From NCBI GenBank assembly GCA_003978875.1, contig QNXQ01000187.1:1-8280 (forward strand): a stretch of DNA of 8,280 nucleotides. The letters run 5' to 3'. A program made the translations under genes and the position numbers. The notes below the pieces were generated by a model, which was given only the letters and a program-made list of their open reading frames with translations, did not search any database and was not told the origin of the DNA. Below, in pieces: positions 1 through 6,667 of this stretch. The DNA comes from Aquifex sp. Its GTDB lineage: Bacteria; Aquificota; Aquificia; Aquificales; Aquificaceae. Position 1 is the first letter of the stretch. Each line of letters opens with the position of its first letter.

Positions 1-120
1 AACACTTTTTATTTTATCTAAAATATTTTTCAAAAAGTTTATATCTATTTCGTCTATCTTTTTAGTTTTTATCTCTCCTAGCGTCTTTTCCGCTCCCTTT
101 ACTTCCCTTTCCTGCCTCAC
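1..120 (-). CDS. Open frame entering from the left edge, possible N-terminus of an unknown protein
   Basis: On the minus strand, in a frame different from the overlapping dehydrogenase, 40 codons run without a stop from a GTG at 120-118 off the left edge. The translation is Lys/Glu/Ile-rich and looks like real thermophile protein (it includes GAEKTLGEIKTKK and then DEIDINFLKNILDKIK, predicted amphipathic helix). The frame stays open a little further upstream, inside the dehydrogenase gene, so the start is uncertain; no good ribosome binding site was seen for the GTG. I do not recognise the family. It may be the next gene, overlapping the end of the truncated dehydrogenase, or foreign sequence joined to it. 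The part beyond the window would decide. Confidence 0.25.
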   Translation of the reverse strand, partial: MRQEREVKGAEKTLGEIKTKKIDEIDINFLKNILDKIKSV

Positions 121-604
121 CAACGTAATAAATAGCCTTGCAGAATTTTTCAAAAAGAACCTTGTTTTCTTCAAACTTTTCCTTATCTCCCCCCACTACA
201 ACGGTAAGCTCTCCCTTCATTGCGGGAATTACGCTTCCGAGAACAGGAGCATCAAGGTAATAAGCTCCTATTTTCTTCAATTCTCTGTAGGCCACTTCGG
301 CATAGGTGTAATGGTTGGTAGTCATATCTATTACAGTTTTTCCTTTAATCTCTCCGTCAGCGAGTCCCTTTTCTCCGAAGATAACTTCTTCAGAAGCTTG
401 AGAATCAAACACTATTACAAAAACTCTATCAACTTTATTTATTAAGTCCGCAGGGCTGTCTGCTACTTCAGCTCCGGTTTCTTTTGCAAATTCTTCAGCT
501 TTGGAAATGGTTCTATTCCATACGATTAACTCAATTCCTTGGTCTATTAACCTTTTAGCTATAGCCCTTCCCAGATGACCGAGTCCTATAAACCCAACTT
601 TCAT
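62..604 (-). CDS. Truncated beta-hydroxyacid dehydrogenase, NAD(P)-binding half only
   Basis: This belongs to the 3-hydroxyisobutyrate / 6-phosphogluconate dehydrogenase-like family, which oxidises beta-hydroxyacids or reduces small aldehydes with NAD(P). Residues 1-30 hold the Rossmann fingerprint GFIGLGHLG and the second-strand VWNRT, which in this family often favours NADP. DMTTN (93-97) and DAPVLGS (118-124) match the cofactor and substrate loops. Homology runs to GEAGKGSK (162-169), then an unrelated tail of 11 residues reaches a stop. Family members are about 290 residues; this one is 180 and lacks the catalytic lysine, expected just after residue 169, and the whole C-terminal helical dimerisation domain. 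Neither of the other two frames restores the lost domain: one stops at once and the other encodes something different. It starts 6 bp after the nadD stop, so it is probably co-transcribed with nadD. It is likely a pseudogene or inactive as an enzyme. Confidence 0.8.
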   Translation of the reverse strand: MKVGFIGLGHLGRAIAKRLIDQGIELIVWNRTISKAEEFAKETGAEVADSPADLINKVDRVFVIVFDSQASEEVIFGEKGLADGEIKGKTVIDMTTNHYTYAEVAYRELKKIGAYYLDAPVLGSVIPAMKGELTVVVGGDKEKFEENKVLFEKFCKAIYYVGEAGKGSKGSGKDARRDKN

Positions 605-610
605 AAAACT

Positions 611-1213
611 TTATTTTACCCTTCTGTATAGTCCCTTTTCCTTTATATATTCTTCCACTTTTTCGGGAACTAAACAGTATACGCTTTTTCCTTCCGTAAG
701 TCTGTTTCTTATTTCCGTAGAAGATATATCCAACCTTCGTGTTTTTACGGGAAATACATCTTTGCCCTCAACGAGATGAGGGAAATTTCTTCTTATATAT
801 TCCCTTACTTCTTCCAACTTCCCTTCTCTCTCCACGATAATTATTTTGGCCAGTTTCAAAATCTCTTCAGGTTCTCTCCATAAATGGAATTTCAGAAAAC
901 TATCACTACCTAAGAGTAAATAAAGCTCTTCTTTATACTTCTCTTTCAAATATCTAAGAGTATAAACTGTGTAAGAAATTCCCTTTCTTCTTATTTCATA
1001 ATCCTCTACCTTGAATTTGGGTTCATTTTCGAGGGCAATTTTTAACATATTGAGTCTATCTTCGGGACTTGCAGAATGCTTGTTTTTCAAAGGAGCTTGG
1101 TAAGTGGGTACGAATATAACCTCTTCAGCTTTGAAATACTCCAAAATATCCCTGGCAAGGATTATATGTCCTACATGAACAGGGTCAAAACTTCCACCGA
1201 ATATTATTCTCAT
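611..1213 (-). CDS. nadD: Nicotinate-nucleotide adenylyltransferase
   Basis: NadD joins ATP and nicotinic acid mononucleotide to give deamido-NAD, the step before NAD synthetase, in the cytosol. The 200-residue length is normal for the family. The N-terminal GGSFDPVHVGH (6-16) is the nucleotidyltransferase T/HxGH signature. LLLGSDSFLKFHLW (99-112) matches the substrate-binding loop, and SSTEIR (164-169) is the C-terminal ATP-binding ISSTxIR motif. The ATG at 1213 places the FDPxHxGH motif at the usual distance from the N-terminus. No Shine-Dalgarno sequence precedes it, and a TATGAT -10-like box on the minus strand (1230-1225) would put transcription start within a few bases of the ATG, so the message may be nearly leaderless. 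The truncated dehydrogenase follows by 6 bp. Confidence 0.95.
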   Translation of the reverse strand: MRIIFGGSFDPVHVGHIILARDILEYFKAEEVIFVPTYQAPLKNKHSASPEDRLNMLKIALENEPKFKVEDYEIRRKGISYTVYTLRYLKEKYKEELYLLLGSDSFLKFHLWREPEEILKLAKIIIVEREGKLEEVREYIRRNFPHLVEGKDVFPVKTRRLDISSTEIRNRLTEGKSVYCLVPEKVEEYIKEKGLYRRVK

Positions 1214-1238
1214 AGAAATGTAGTATCATACTCTAAAA
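1214..1238. promoter_or_regulatory. 25-bp divergent promoter region with a palindromic -10-like element
   Basis: Only 25 bp separate the nadD ATG (minus strand, 1213) from the cyclase ATG (plus strand, 1239). In the middle sits the perfect palindrome AGTATCATACT (1222-1232). It reads TATCAT on the plus strand (1224-1229) and TATGAT on the minus strand (1230-1225), each similar to a sigma-70 -10 box. Each box lies so close to its gene that transcription would begin within about 2-5 bp of the start codon. No convincing -35 hexamer was seen on either side; any would lie inside the opposite gene. Assignment is by pattern and spacing only. Confidence 0.4.
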
Positions 1239-2540
1239 ATGTCATTAAAGAAAAGACTAATTCTTTATTCTCTCGCTTCAACGGTTCTTACCCTAATATC
1301 CGTTGGGATAGGAATATTTATATACATAAACATAGAAAATAACTCCCGAGCGGAACGCTTCTTTAAAAGGGTAGTTTTAGCGTACAAGAATACGGAAAAA
1401 TTGATAGGAAATCAATCCAATTCTTTAGATGTAATTTACAAAGTGATTAATCACGTAGATGCAACGCTGGAAAGTAATTCCGTAATTTTTTTCAAGAGGG
1501 ACAAAGTGAAGGAGTATATAGAAAATTACGGGAAGTTTCTAGAAGGAAAGTTTGTAATAGGAGATTACATAGTAAATAGCAATTATAAACCCGAGTTTTT
1601 ATTGGAAATACTTCGCGTGGATTCCTACGGAGTTATCGGTGAATTTTTCCGTCCAACTATTGTTGCAAAATATCCCTTGATTATAAATGGAGAACAGCTC
1701 GGTGAAGTTTTCTTCTTGAAGAAAATCAATTACAATATTGCCATCATAGGTTTTCTTTTTATATATCCCTTGCTTGCCGTAGCGGTTTATATGCTTCCTC
1801 TCTACAGGCTTGTTGCAAGGTTAGTAAGAGAAATAGAATTCCTACAAACCCTGTCTCAAGATGTATCTAAAAATCAATTTTCCAAGATAGAACTCCTAAG
1901 ACAAAACTTAAGGTTAACAGGAGATAGAGATGATGAAATATACGAACTCAAAGTATCAATTCTCAAGATGATGGAATCTCTGGAAAAGCTCCTACTCAAA
2001 ACTACAAGGGAAAAGATGCATTACGAAACTATGGCTCTTACAGACCCTCTTACTAAGCTGTATAACAGGAGGATATTTGTAGAAGTTGCAGAAAAGGAGC
2101 TTAGTCGTGCTTCCAGATTGGGAGATTCGTTTAGCATAATACTCTTGGATATTGACAATTTTAAGAAAATTAACGATACCTATGGCCACGATGTAGGTGA
2201 TATAGTTTTAAGAACAGTGGCAGAAGTGTTGAAAAAAAACGTAAGGAAAATGGATATGGTAGCGAGGTGGGGTGGAGAAGAGTTTATAGTGATGTTACCT
2301 AACACAAATTTAGAAAGTGCGGTTAAGGTTGCAGAAAAGCTGAGAAAACTTATAGAAAGGACAAAGATAAAACTTCCGAGCGGAGAAGTTATAAATATAA
2401 CGGTAAGTGCCGGAGTAAGCTCGTTCAAAGGTCAAAGAAGTTTAGATGAAATTATAAAGGAAGCGGATATCGCACTCTATGCGGCAAAAAATAGAGGGAA
2501 GAATAGGGTGGAAATATTCAGGGAAAGCTTATCCTTTTAA
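1239..2540 (+). CDS. Membrane-anchored diguanylate cyclase with GGEEF active site and I-site
   Basis: It probably makes cyclic di-GMP from two GTP. The layout is a transmembrane helix at about 7-31, an extracytoplasmic sensor region at about 32-165 of no recognised type, a second transmembrane helix at about 166-187, a HAMP-like or coiled linker to about 262, then a GGDEF domain to the end. In the catalytic domain, ALTDPLTKLYNRR (266-278) opens the fold and LLDIDNFKKIND (302-313) carries the first metal-binding Asp (304). GHDVGD (316-321) contributes to GTP binding and GGEEF (345-349) is the active-site loop. RKMD (336-339), five residues before GGEEF, is an intact RxxD inhibitory site, so product feedback is expected. 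No Shine-Dalgarno sequence precedes the ATG at 1239, which may be leaderless. The 3' end overlaps that of convergent rtcB by 12 bp. The signal sensed cannot be told from sequence. Confidence 0.93.
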   Translation: MSLKKRLILYSLASTVLTLISVGIGIFIYINIENNSRAERFFKRVVLAYKNTEKLIGNQSNSLDVIYKVINHVDATLESNSVIFFKRDKVKEYIENYGKFLEGKFVIGDYIVNSNYKPEFLLEILRVDSYGVIGEFFRPTIVAKYPLIINGEQLGEVFFLKKINYNIAIIGFLFIYPLLAVAVYMLPLYRLVARLVREIEFLQTLSQDVSKNQFSKIELLRQNLRLTGDRDDEIYELKVSILKMMESLEKLLLKTTREKMHYETMALTDPLTKLYNRRIFVEVAEKELSRASRLGDSFSIILLDIDNFKKINDTYGHDVGDIVLRTVAEVLKKNVRKMDMVARWGGEEFIVMLPNTNLESAVKVAEKLRKLIERTKIKLPSGEVINITVSAGVSSFKGQRSLDEIIKEADIALYAAKNRGKNRVEIFRESLSF

Positions 2541-3971
2541 AGTTCCGAGAGGTTTTAGTTTTGCAACAGCTTTTGCTATTTTCAGTTCACCTATAACCTT
2601 TACGACTTCGGTGACATCCTTATAAGCCTGAGGTATTTCCTCCATTATCGTTCCCTTACCTCTTGCCACAACCACAAGATTTCCTATAACCTTTTCGAAG
2701 CCGACCTCCCTTACGAACTTTTTAGCTTGTCTTCTGGACATTACCCTTCCGGCTCCATGACAAGCTGTTCCAAAGGACATTTCCATTGAATTTGGTTGTC
2801 CGACAAGTAAGAAAGAAGCCCTTCCCATATCTCCGGGAATTATTACCGGTTGACCTACTTCTCTGTACGAGGGAGGAACCTCCTTGTTCATAGGAGGGAA
2901 AGCTCTGGTTGCTCCTTTTCTGTGAACTACAACTTCCACCTCTTTACCGTTTACTTTATGTTTTTCTATTTTTCCTATATTGTGTGCATGGTCGTAAATG
3001 AGTCTGTAACCGAATTCTTCCCAAGAAATTCCTAAGAACTTCCTTAAAGTATTTGCGGTTTTAAAACCGAGTATCTGTCTATTGGCGAAAGCGTAATTTG
3101 CAGCAGCGTTCATAGCTTTGAAATAACTCTGTCCTTCCTCGGATTTAAAAGGCATACAAGCAAGTTGCGGGTCGGGAAGCTTTATTTTGTATTTATCCCT
3201 TGCCTTTAGAGCTATTCTTAAATAATCGGTACATACTTGGTGTCCGAAACCTCTGGAACCCGAATGAACCATTATGACTATTTGACCTTCCCATATTCCT
3301 ATTTTTTCTGCTACATCTGGTTCGTATATTTCCTCAACGGCTTGTATTTCAATGAAGTGATTTCCACTGCCTACTGTTCCGAGCTCATCCGAACCTCTTT
3401 CATAAGCCTCTTTTGAAGCTTTATCGGGGTCGGCATTCGGAAGTGCTCCGAAACTCTCTATGTGCTGCAAATCCTCGGGAAATCCGAATCCGTAATCTAT
3501 TGCCCAACCTGCTCCTCTTACAAGTACCTCTTTCATCTGGGATTTGGAAAGTTTTATTTCACTCGTAGAACCTACACCTGCAGGTACATTTTTCAGGATT
3601 TCGTTCATTATTTCCCTTATTCGCGGTGCTATATCAACAGCCTTTAAATTTGTAGCTATGAGCCTTACACCGCAGTTTATATCGTAGCCTATTGAACCGG
3701 GGCTTATTATTCCCGTTTCCGCATTTGTCGCCATTACCCCACCTACTGGGAAACCGTACCCCACATGAACATCAGGCATAACATAGATAGCTTTTTCAAC
3801 CCCGGGAAGAGTTGCAGCATTTGCAGCTTGTCTTATAGCATCCTCCTCGAGCTTCTGAAAAAGAACTTCGCTTAAGTAAAGTATTACGGGAACTTTTTGT
3901 CCTTCTATTGTACCGGCAGGTAATTCCCATACGTATTTATCCTTTCTGATAAGCCTTTCTTTTAAACCCAT
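2529..3971 (-). CDS. rtcB: RNA-splicing ligase RtcB (GTP-dependent)
   Basis: RtcB joins RNA 2',3'-cyclic phosphate or 3'-phosphate ends to 5'-OH ends, using GTP and Mn2+ through an RtcB-GMP intermediate; in bacteria it acts in RNA repair. At 480 residues it is full length. Metal and active-site residues known from archaeal RtcB are all visible: Asp97 and Cys100 in IGYDINCGV, Asn204-His205 in GSGNHFIE, His236 in VHSGSRGFGHQ, His330 in YDHAHN, and the guanylylated His405 in GTACHGAGR. MPDVHVGYGFPVGG (65-78) and the C-terminal AYKDVTEV are further signatures. It should therefore be active. It is the last gene of the moeA-transporter-rtcB operon, starting 3 bp after the transporter stop with a strong Shine-Dalgarno sequence. 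No archease (activator) or RtcA gene is present in the window. Confidence 0.96.
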   Translation of the reverse strand: MGLKERLIRKDKYVWELPAGTIEGQKVPVILYLSEVLFQKLEEDAIRQAANAATLPGVEKAIYVMPDVHVGYGFPVGGVMATNAETGIISPGSIGYDINCGVRLIATNLKAVDIAPRIREIMNEILKNVPAGVGSTSEIKLSKSQMKEVLVRGAGWAIDYGFGFPEDLQHIESFGALPNADPDKASKEAYERGSDELGTVGSGNHFIEIQAVEEIYEPDVAEKIGIWEGQIVIMVHSGSRGFGHQVCTDYLRIALKARDKYKIKLPDPQLACMPFKSEEGQSYFKAMNAAANYAFANRQILGFKTANTLRKFLGISWEEFGYRLIYDHAHNIGKIEKHKVNGKEVEVVVHRKGATRAFPPMNKEVPPSYREVGQPVIIPGDMGRASFLLVGQPNSMEMSFGTACHGAGRVMSRRQAKKFVREVGFEKVIGNLVVVARGKGTIMEEIPQAYKDVTEVVKVIGELKIAKAVAKLKPLGTLKG

Positions 3972-3974
3972 AGC

Positions 3975-5318
3975 TTACCCTCCTACATATACTTTAAACA
4001 GTAAGGCAAGAACTATACTAAAGGTAATATTCAGAAAAATTCCAACCTTCATCATATCTTTCTGTTTTATATAGTTTGTACCGTAAACTATCGCATTGGG
4101 TGGAGTGGCAACAGGCAACATGAAAGCACAGGATGCTGCAACGGCTGCAGGAATAACGAGCATCTCGGGAGGTTTACCTAATCCCTGAGCTGTAGAAACA
4201 AGTATGGGAGCTATAAGTGCAGTAGTCGCTGTGTTGCTCATTAACTCCGTCAGAAATATGACGAAAAGGACTATTATCAGCAGGAATACAATGGTAGGTA
4301 CATCTTCGAGAATACCTATAAGTTTCTGGGATATGAATTTAGCCGTCCCAGTTTTCTTCATAATTCCACTGAGTGCTATACCACCGCCAAAAAGAAGGAG
4401 TGTTCCCCAGGAAACTCCCCTATTTATATCTTTCCAGTCTATAAGTCTTAAACTGACTAATGCTATTACCGCCAGCAGAGCAACTACAGTATCGAAGTAT
4501 TTCTTTACACCGAAAATAGGAGCAAGCTGTTTACTGAAAATCCAACCTAAGGCTGTAAGGAAAAATATGGACAAAACTAAAATCCTTTCCCTGGTAAATT
4601 CAAACCTGATATTTTCAACCTTGCCTATTTCAAGGTTCGAAGGGGGTCTGAATACTAACATAAGGATGATAAAAAGTAAAGGGAAAAGAATAACGAATGT
4701 GGGAAGTCCAAATTTTAGCCAATCCGTAAAGGAGAGTTCAAGAAGACCTGCAGCTATACCATTTGGAGGACTCCCAACGAGCGTACCTATTCCTCCTATA
4801 CTTGCGGAGTAGGCTATTCCCAACAATACAAACGTATACAATCTCTCGGATATTTCTCCCTTCAGCGTAGCAAGTATACCCAGGGCTAACGGCAACATCA
4901 TGGCTGTAGTAGAAGTATTGCTTATCCACATAGATATCAGGGAAGTAGCAAGCATAAGCAAGAATACCGATAAAAGGAACCTACCTTGGGCTACGGACAC
5001 TATTTTATGAGCTATAAACTTATCTATTTCATATTTAGAAAGAGTTATCGCTAAAACAAATCCTCCGAAAAAGAGAAATATTAAGGGATGAGCAAAATAG
5101 GATAGTGCGGTTTTAACGTCAAAAACACCCGTCAATACTCCCAAAACCGGTATAAGCAATGCAGTTACACTGAGAGGTATAGCTTCAGTTATCCAGAGAA
5201 TAGCTGCAAGGGAGAGTATAGCAAGCCCTTTCCTTACACCCTCATCAAAGGGAGAAAAAAATAGCATGAAGAAAAATACCAGCAAACCCAAAATCAAGCT
5301 TGCATCTTTATTTCTCAT
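3975..5318 (-). CDS. SLC13/DASS-family sodium:anion (dicarboxylate or oxyanion) symporter
   Basis: This is an inner-membrane secondary carrier of the divalent anion:sodium symporter family, which imports dicarboxylates such as succinate or malate and in some members sulfate. It has about 11 hydrophobic segments. Family signatures are clear (numbered on the longer reading from the upstream ATG at 5333): LWITEAIPLSVTALLIP near 46-62, the first SNT motif (SNTSTT, 138-143) followed by GTLVGSPPNG (183-192), and the second, SNTATT (366-371), followed by PVATPPNAI (407-415). Together these form the two-fold sodium and substrate site. I place the start at the ATG at 5318 because GGGAGG lies 7 bases before it; the upstream ATG at 5333 adds five residues (MGGRK) and has only a weak AAGGA. 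The gene starts shortly after the moeA stop and runs directly into rtcB. The substrate cannot be read from the sequence; proximity to moeA makes an oxyanion worth considering. Confidence 0.9.
   Translation of the reverse strand: MRNKDASLILGLLVFFFMLFFSPFDEGVRKGLAILSLAAILWITEAIPLSVTALLIPVLGVLTGVFDVKTALSYFAHPLIFLFFGGFVLAITLSKYEIDKFIAHKIVSVAQGRFLLSVFLLMLATSLISMWISNTSTTAMMLPLALGILATLKGEISERLYTFVLLGIAYSASIGGIGTLVGSPPNGIAAGLLELSFTDWLKFGLPTFVILFPLLFIILMLVFRPPSNLEIGKVENIRFEFTRERILVLSIFFLTALGWIFSKQLAPIFGVKKYFDTVVALLAVIALVSLRLIDWKDINRGVSWGTLLLFGGGIALSGIMKKTGTAKFISQKLIGILEDVPTIVFLLIIVLFVIFLTELMSNTATTALIAPILVSTAQGLGKPPEMLVIPAAVAASCAFMLPVATPPNAIVYGTNYIKQKDMMKVGIFLNITFSIVLALLFKVYVGG
3978..3984 (-). promoter_or_regulatory. 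Ribosome binding site of rtcB, embedded in the end of the transporter gene
   Basis: The minus strand reads AGGAGGG, followed by 6 bases and the rtcB ATG at 3971. The same bases form the last two glycine codons of the upstream transporter, whose stop lies inside the spacer. This fixes the rtcB start and points to translational coupling within one message. Confidence 0.8.
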
Positions 5319-5325
5319 CTTCCTC

Positions 5326-5331
5326 CCTCCC
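5326..5331 (-). promoter_or_regulatory. Ribosome binding site that selects the inner start of the transporter
   Basis: The minus strand reads GGGAGG, then 7 bases, then ATG at 5318. A second overlapping GGAGG lies closer. These bases would be coding if the upstream ATG at 5333 were used, so a purine-rich Gly-Gly-Arg coding run at the N-terminus is better explained as the Shine-Dalgarno sequence for the inner start. Confidence 0.6.
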
Positions 5332-5345
5332 ATGGGAGTCCTTAT

Positions 5346-6554
5346 TCAAAAAAGTATAACGTCCACCTCCTCACCCTTTTTTAACTCCTTAACTCCTTCG
5401 TAAACAACCATGTAGCCGTTTGAATTCACCAAAGATGTGAGCATATGGCTATCTTGTTTTGGGTAAGGCTCACAGTGATACTTTCCGTTCTCGAACCAAA
5501 CTTTGCATCTGGTGAATTCCCTTCTATCTGCATTCTTTCTCTTATAATCCGTTTCCAGAATGGCCTTTACCTTCTCCTTAAAGACATTCTTATAACCCTG
5601 CATAGCCCTCAGAGCAGGATAAACCAAAAGGTCAAAGGCAACAGCTGTAGAAACAGGATTTCCCGGAAGACCGAAGAAAAGTTTATTATCTCCGTACACT
5701 CCGAAAAGAACAGGTTTAGCGGGCTTAATTCTTAGCTTATGAAACTTAACATCTATGCCGAGTTCCTTTACCAGATACTTTATGTAATCCTTTTCTCCCA
5801 TAGAAACTCCACCGGTAGTGATAAAGACGTCATATCTGTAAATGTTTTTAAGAACTTCTTTCAGTTTCTCAGGGTCATCCGGAGCTATACCGAGGTTATG
5901 GGGTATACCTCCCGCCTGAATTACCTGCCCGTAGAGCATATAGTTATTAGAGGTTCTTATTTGAGATGGTTTAGTACCCTCTTGACATACATCCAGTATT
6001 TCATCTCCGGTTGCTAAAATTCCCACGTGAGGTTTCCTATAAACACTCACCACAGCCCTGTTTACAGAAGAAAGCATACCCATTTCGTAAGGTCTTATCT
6101 CTTTACCCTTCGGTATTACTACCTCCCCTTCCTTTATATCCTCACCTCTTTTTCTTACATTTGCACCTTTTTTGAACTCCTTTTTGATAATTACGTAACC
6201 GTCAAGGACTTCCGTATATTCTACTGGAACTACTGTATCCGCTCCTTCCGGAATGGGAGCTCCTGTAAAAATTTTTACAGCTGTGCCACTTTCGACTTTT
6301 AAACTTTCCCCTGTTCCTGCTGAATATTCGCCGATAATTCGAAGCTTTGTAGGAATGTTCTGTATATCTTCGAATCTTACGGCATAACCGTCCATAGCAG
6401 AGTTATCAAAAAGAGGATTATCGGTGTCTGACAGAATATCTTCAGCCAAAACTCTGCCTAAGGCTTCATGGATAAAAACCCTTTCGGTATCAAGTGGTTT
6501 AACATTTTCTATAACAATCCTTATAGCCTCCTCCAAGGGCATAAGTTCAGCCAC
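5346..6554 (-). CDS. moeA: Molybdopterin molybdotransferase MoeA
   Basis: MoeA inserts molybdate into adenylylated molybdopterin to finish the molybdenum cofactor, in the cytosol. At 402 residues it is full length, with all four MoeA regions. The signatures are NPLFDNSAMDGYAV (46-59), IFTGAPIPEGADTVVP (95-110), RKRGEDI (134-140), VGILATGDEI (177-186), GGVSMGEKD (248-256) and FFGLPGNPVS (293-302). The Asp/Glu residues of the active cleft in the E. coli enzyme have visible counterparts at Asp55, Asp139, Glu185 and Asp256. The C-terminal beta domain covers about 325-402. I keep the GTG at 6554 as start because AAGGAGG lies 7 bases upstream; the ATG four codons later is too far from it. It is the first gene of the operon with the anion transporter and rtcB. 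It implies that the organism uses molybdenum or tungsten enzymes. Confidence 0.96.
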   Translation of the reverse strand: MAELMPLEEAIRIVIENVKPLDTERVFIHEALGRVLAEDILSDTDNPLFDNSAMDGYAVRFEDIQNIPTKLRIIGEYSAGTGESLKVESGTAVKIFTGAPIPEGADTVVPVEYTEVLDGYVIIKKEFKKGANVRKRGEDIKEGEVVIPKGKEIRPYEMGMLSSVNRAVVSVYRKPHVGILATGDEILDVCQEGTKPSQIRTSNNYMLYGQVIQAGGIPHNLGIAPDDPEKLKEVLKNIYRYDVFITTGGVSMGEKDYIKYLVKELGIDVKFHKLRIKPAKPVLFGVYGDNKLFFGLPGNPVSTAVAFDLLVYPALRAMQGYKNVFKEKVKAILETDYKRKNADRREFTRCKVWFENGKYHCEPYPKQDSHMLTSLVNSNGYMVVYEGVKELKKGEEVDVILF

Positions 6555-6561
6555 GACACAA

Positions 6562-6568
6562 CCTCCTT
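6562..6568 (-). promoter_or_regulatory. Ribosome binding site fixing the GTG start of moeA
   Basis: The minus strand reads AAGGAGG, a near-perfect Shine-Dalgarno sequence, 7 bases before GTG at 6554. It decides between this GTG and the ATG at 6542. Confidence 0.85.
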
Positions 6569-6667
6569 GTAAATAAAGATAAGGTTAAATTAGAGTTTAC
6601 GATTTTTTAATATTCTTTGAAATTTTCAATTACATATTATTAGATATCGGGGGGCTAAAGAAGGAAG
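6569..6667. promoter_or_regulatory. Divergent intergenic region between moeA and the GAF-PAS-GGDEF gene, with candidate operator
   Basis: This very AT-rich stretch must hold the promoters of both the moeA operon (leftward) and the signalling gene (rightward). It contains the perfect palindrome TTGAAATTTTCAA (6617-6629), which could be an operator or overlap a -35 box (TTGAAA). TATTAT (6635-6640) resembles a -10 box, but the two are not spaced as a standard promoter. GATATC (6643-6648) and a run of six G (6649-6654) follow. No riboswitch-like structure was seen. No promoter can be assigned firmly. Confidence 0.4.

Noticed and set aside
2371..2390. Perfect AACTTC/GAAGTT hairpin with an 8-base loop
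   Set aside because: It lies inside the conserved GGDEF domain coding sequence with no T-run; it is most likely incidental.
4204..4812. A 202-codon plus-strand open frame inside the transporter gene
   Set aside because: It lies wholly antisense to conserved transporter sequence containing both family motifs; the translation is Ser/Pro/Ile-rich with no recognisable domain. It is a shadow of the real gene.
5327..5338. 12-bp palindrome CTCCCATGGGAG around the upstream ATG of the transporter
   Set aside because: It has no loop to form an RNA hairpin, and it arises from the G-rich Shine-Dalgarno sequence next to an ATG; no regulatory claim is supportable.
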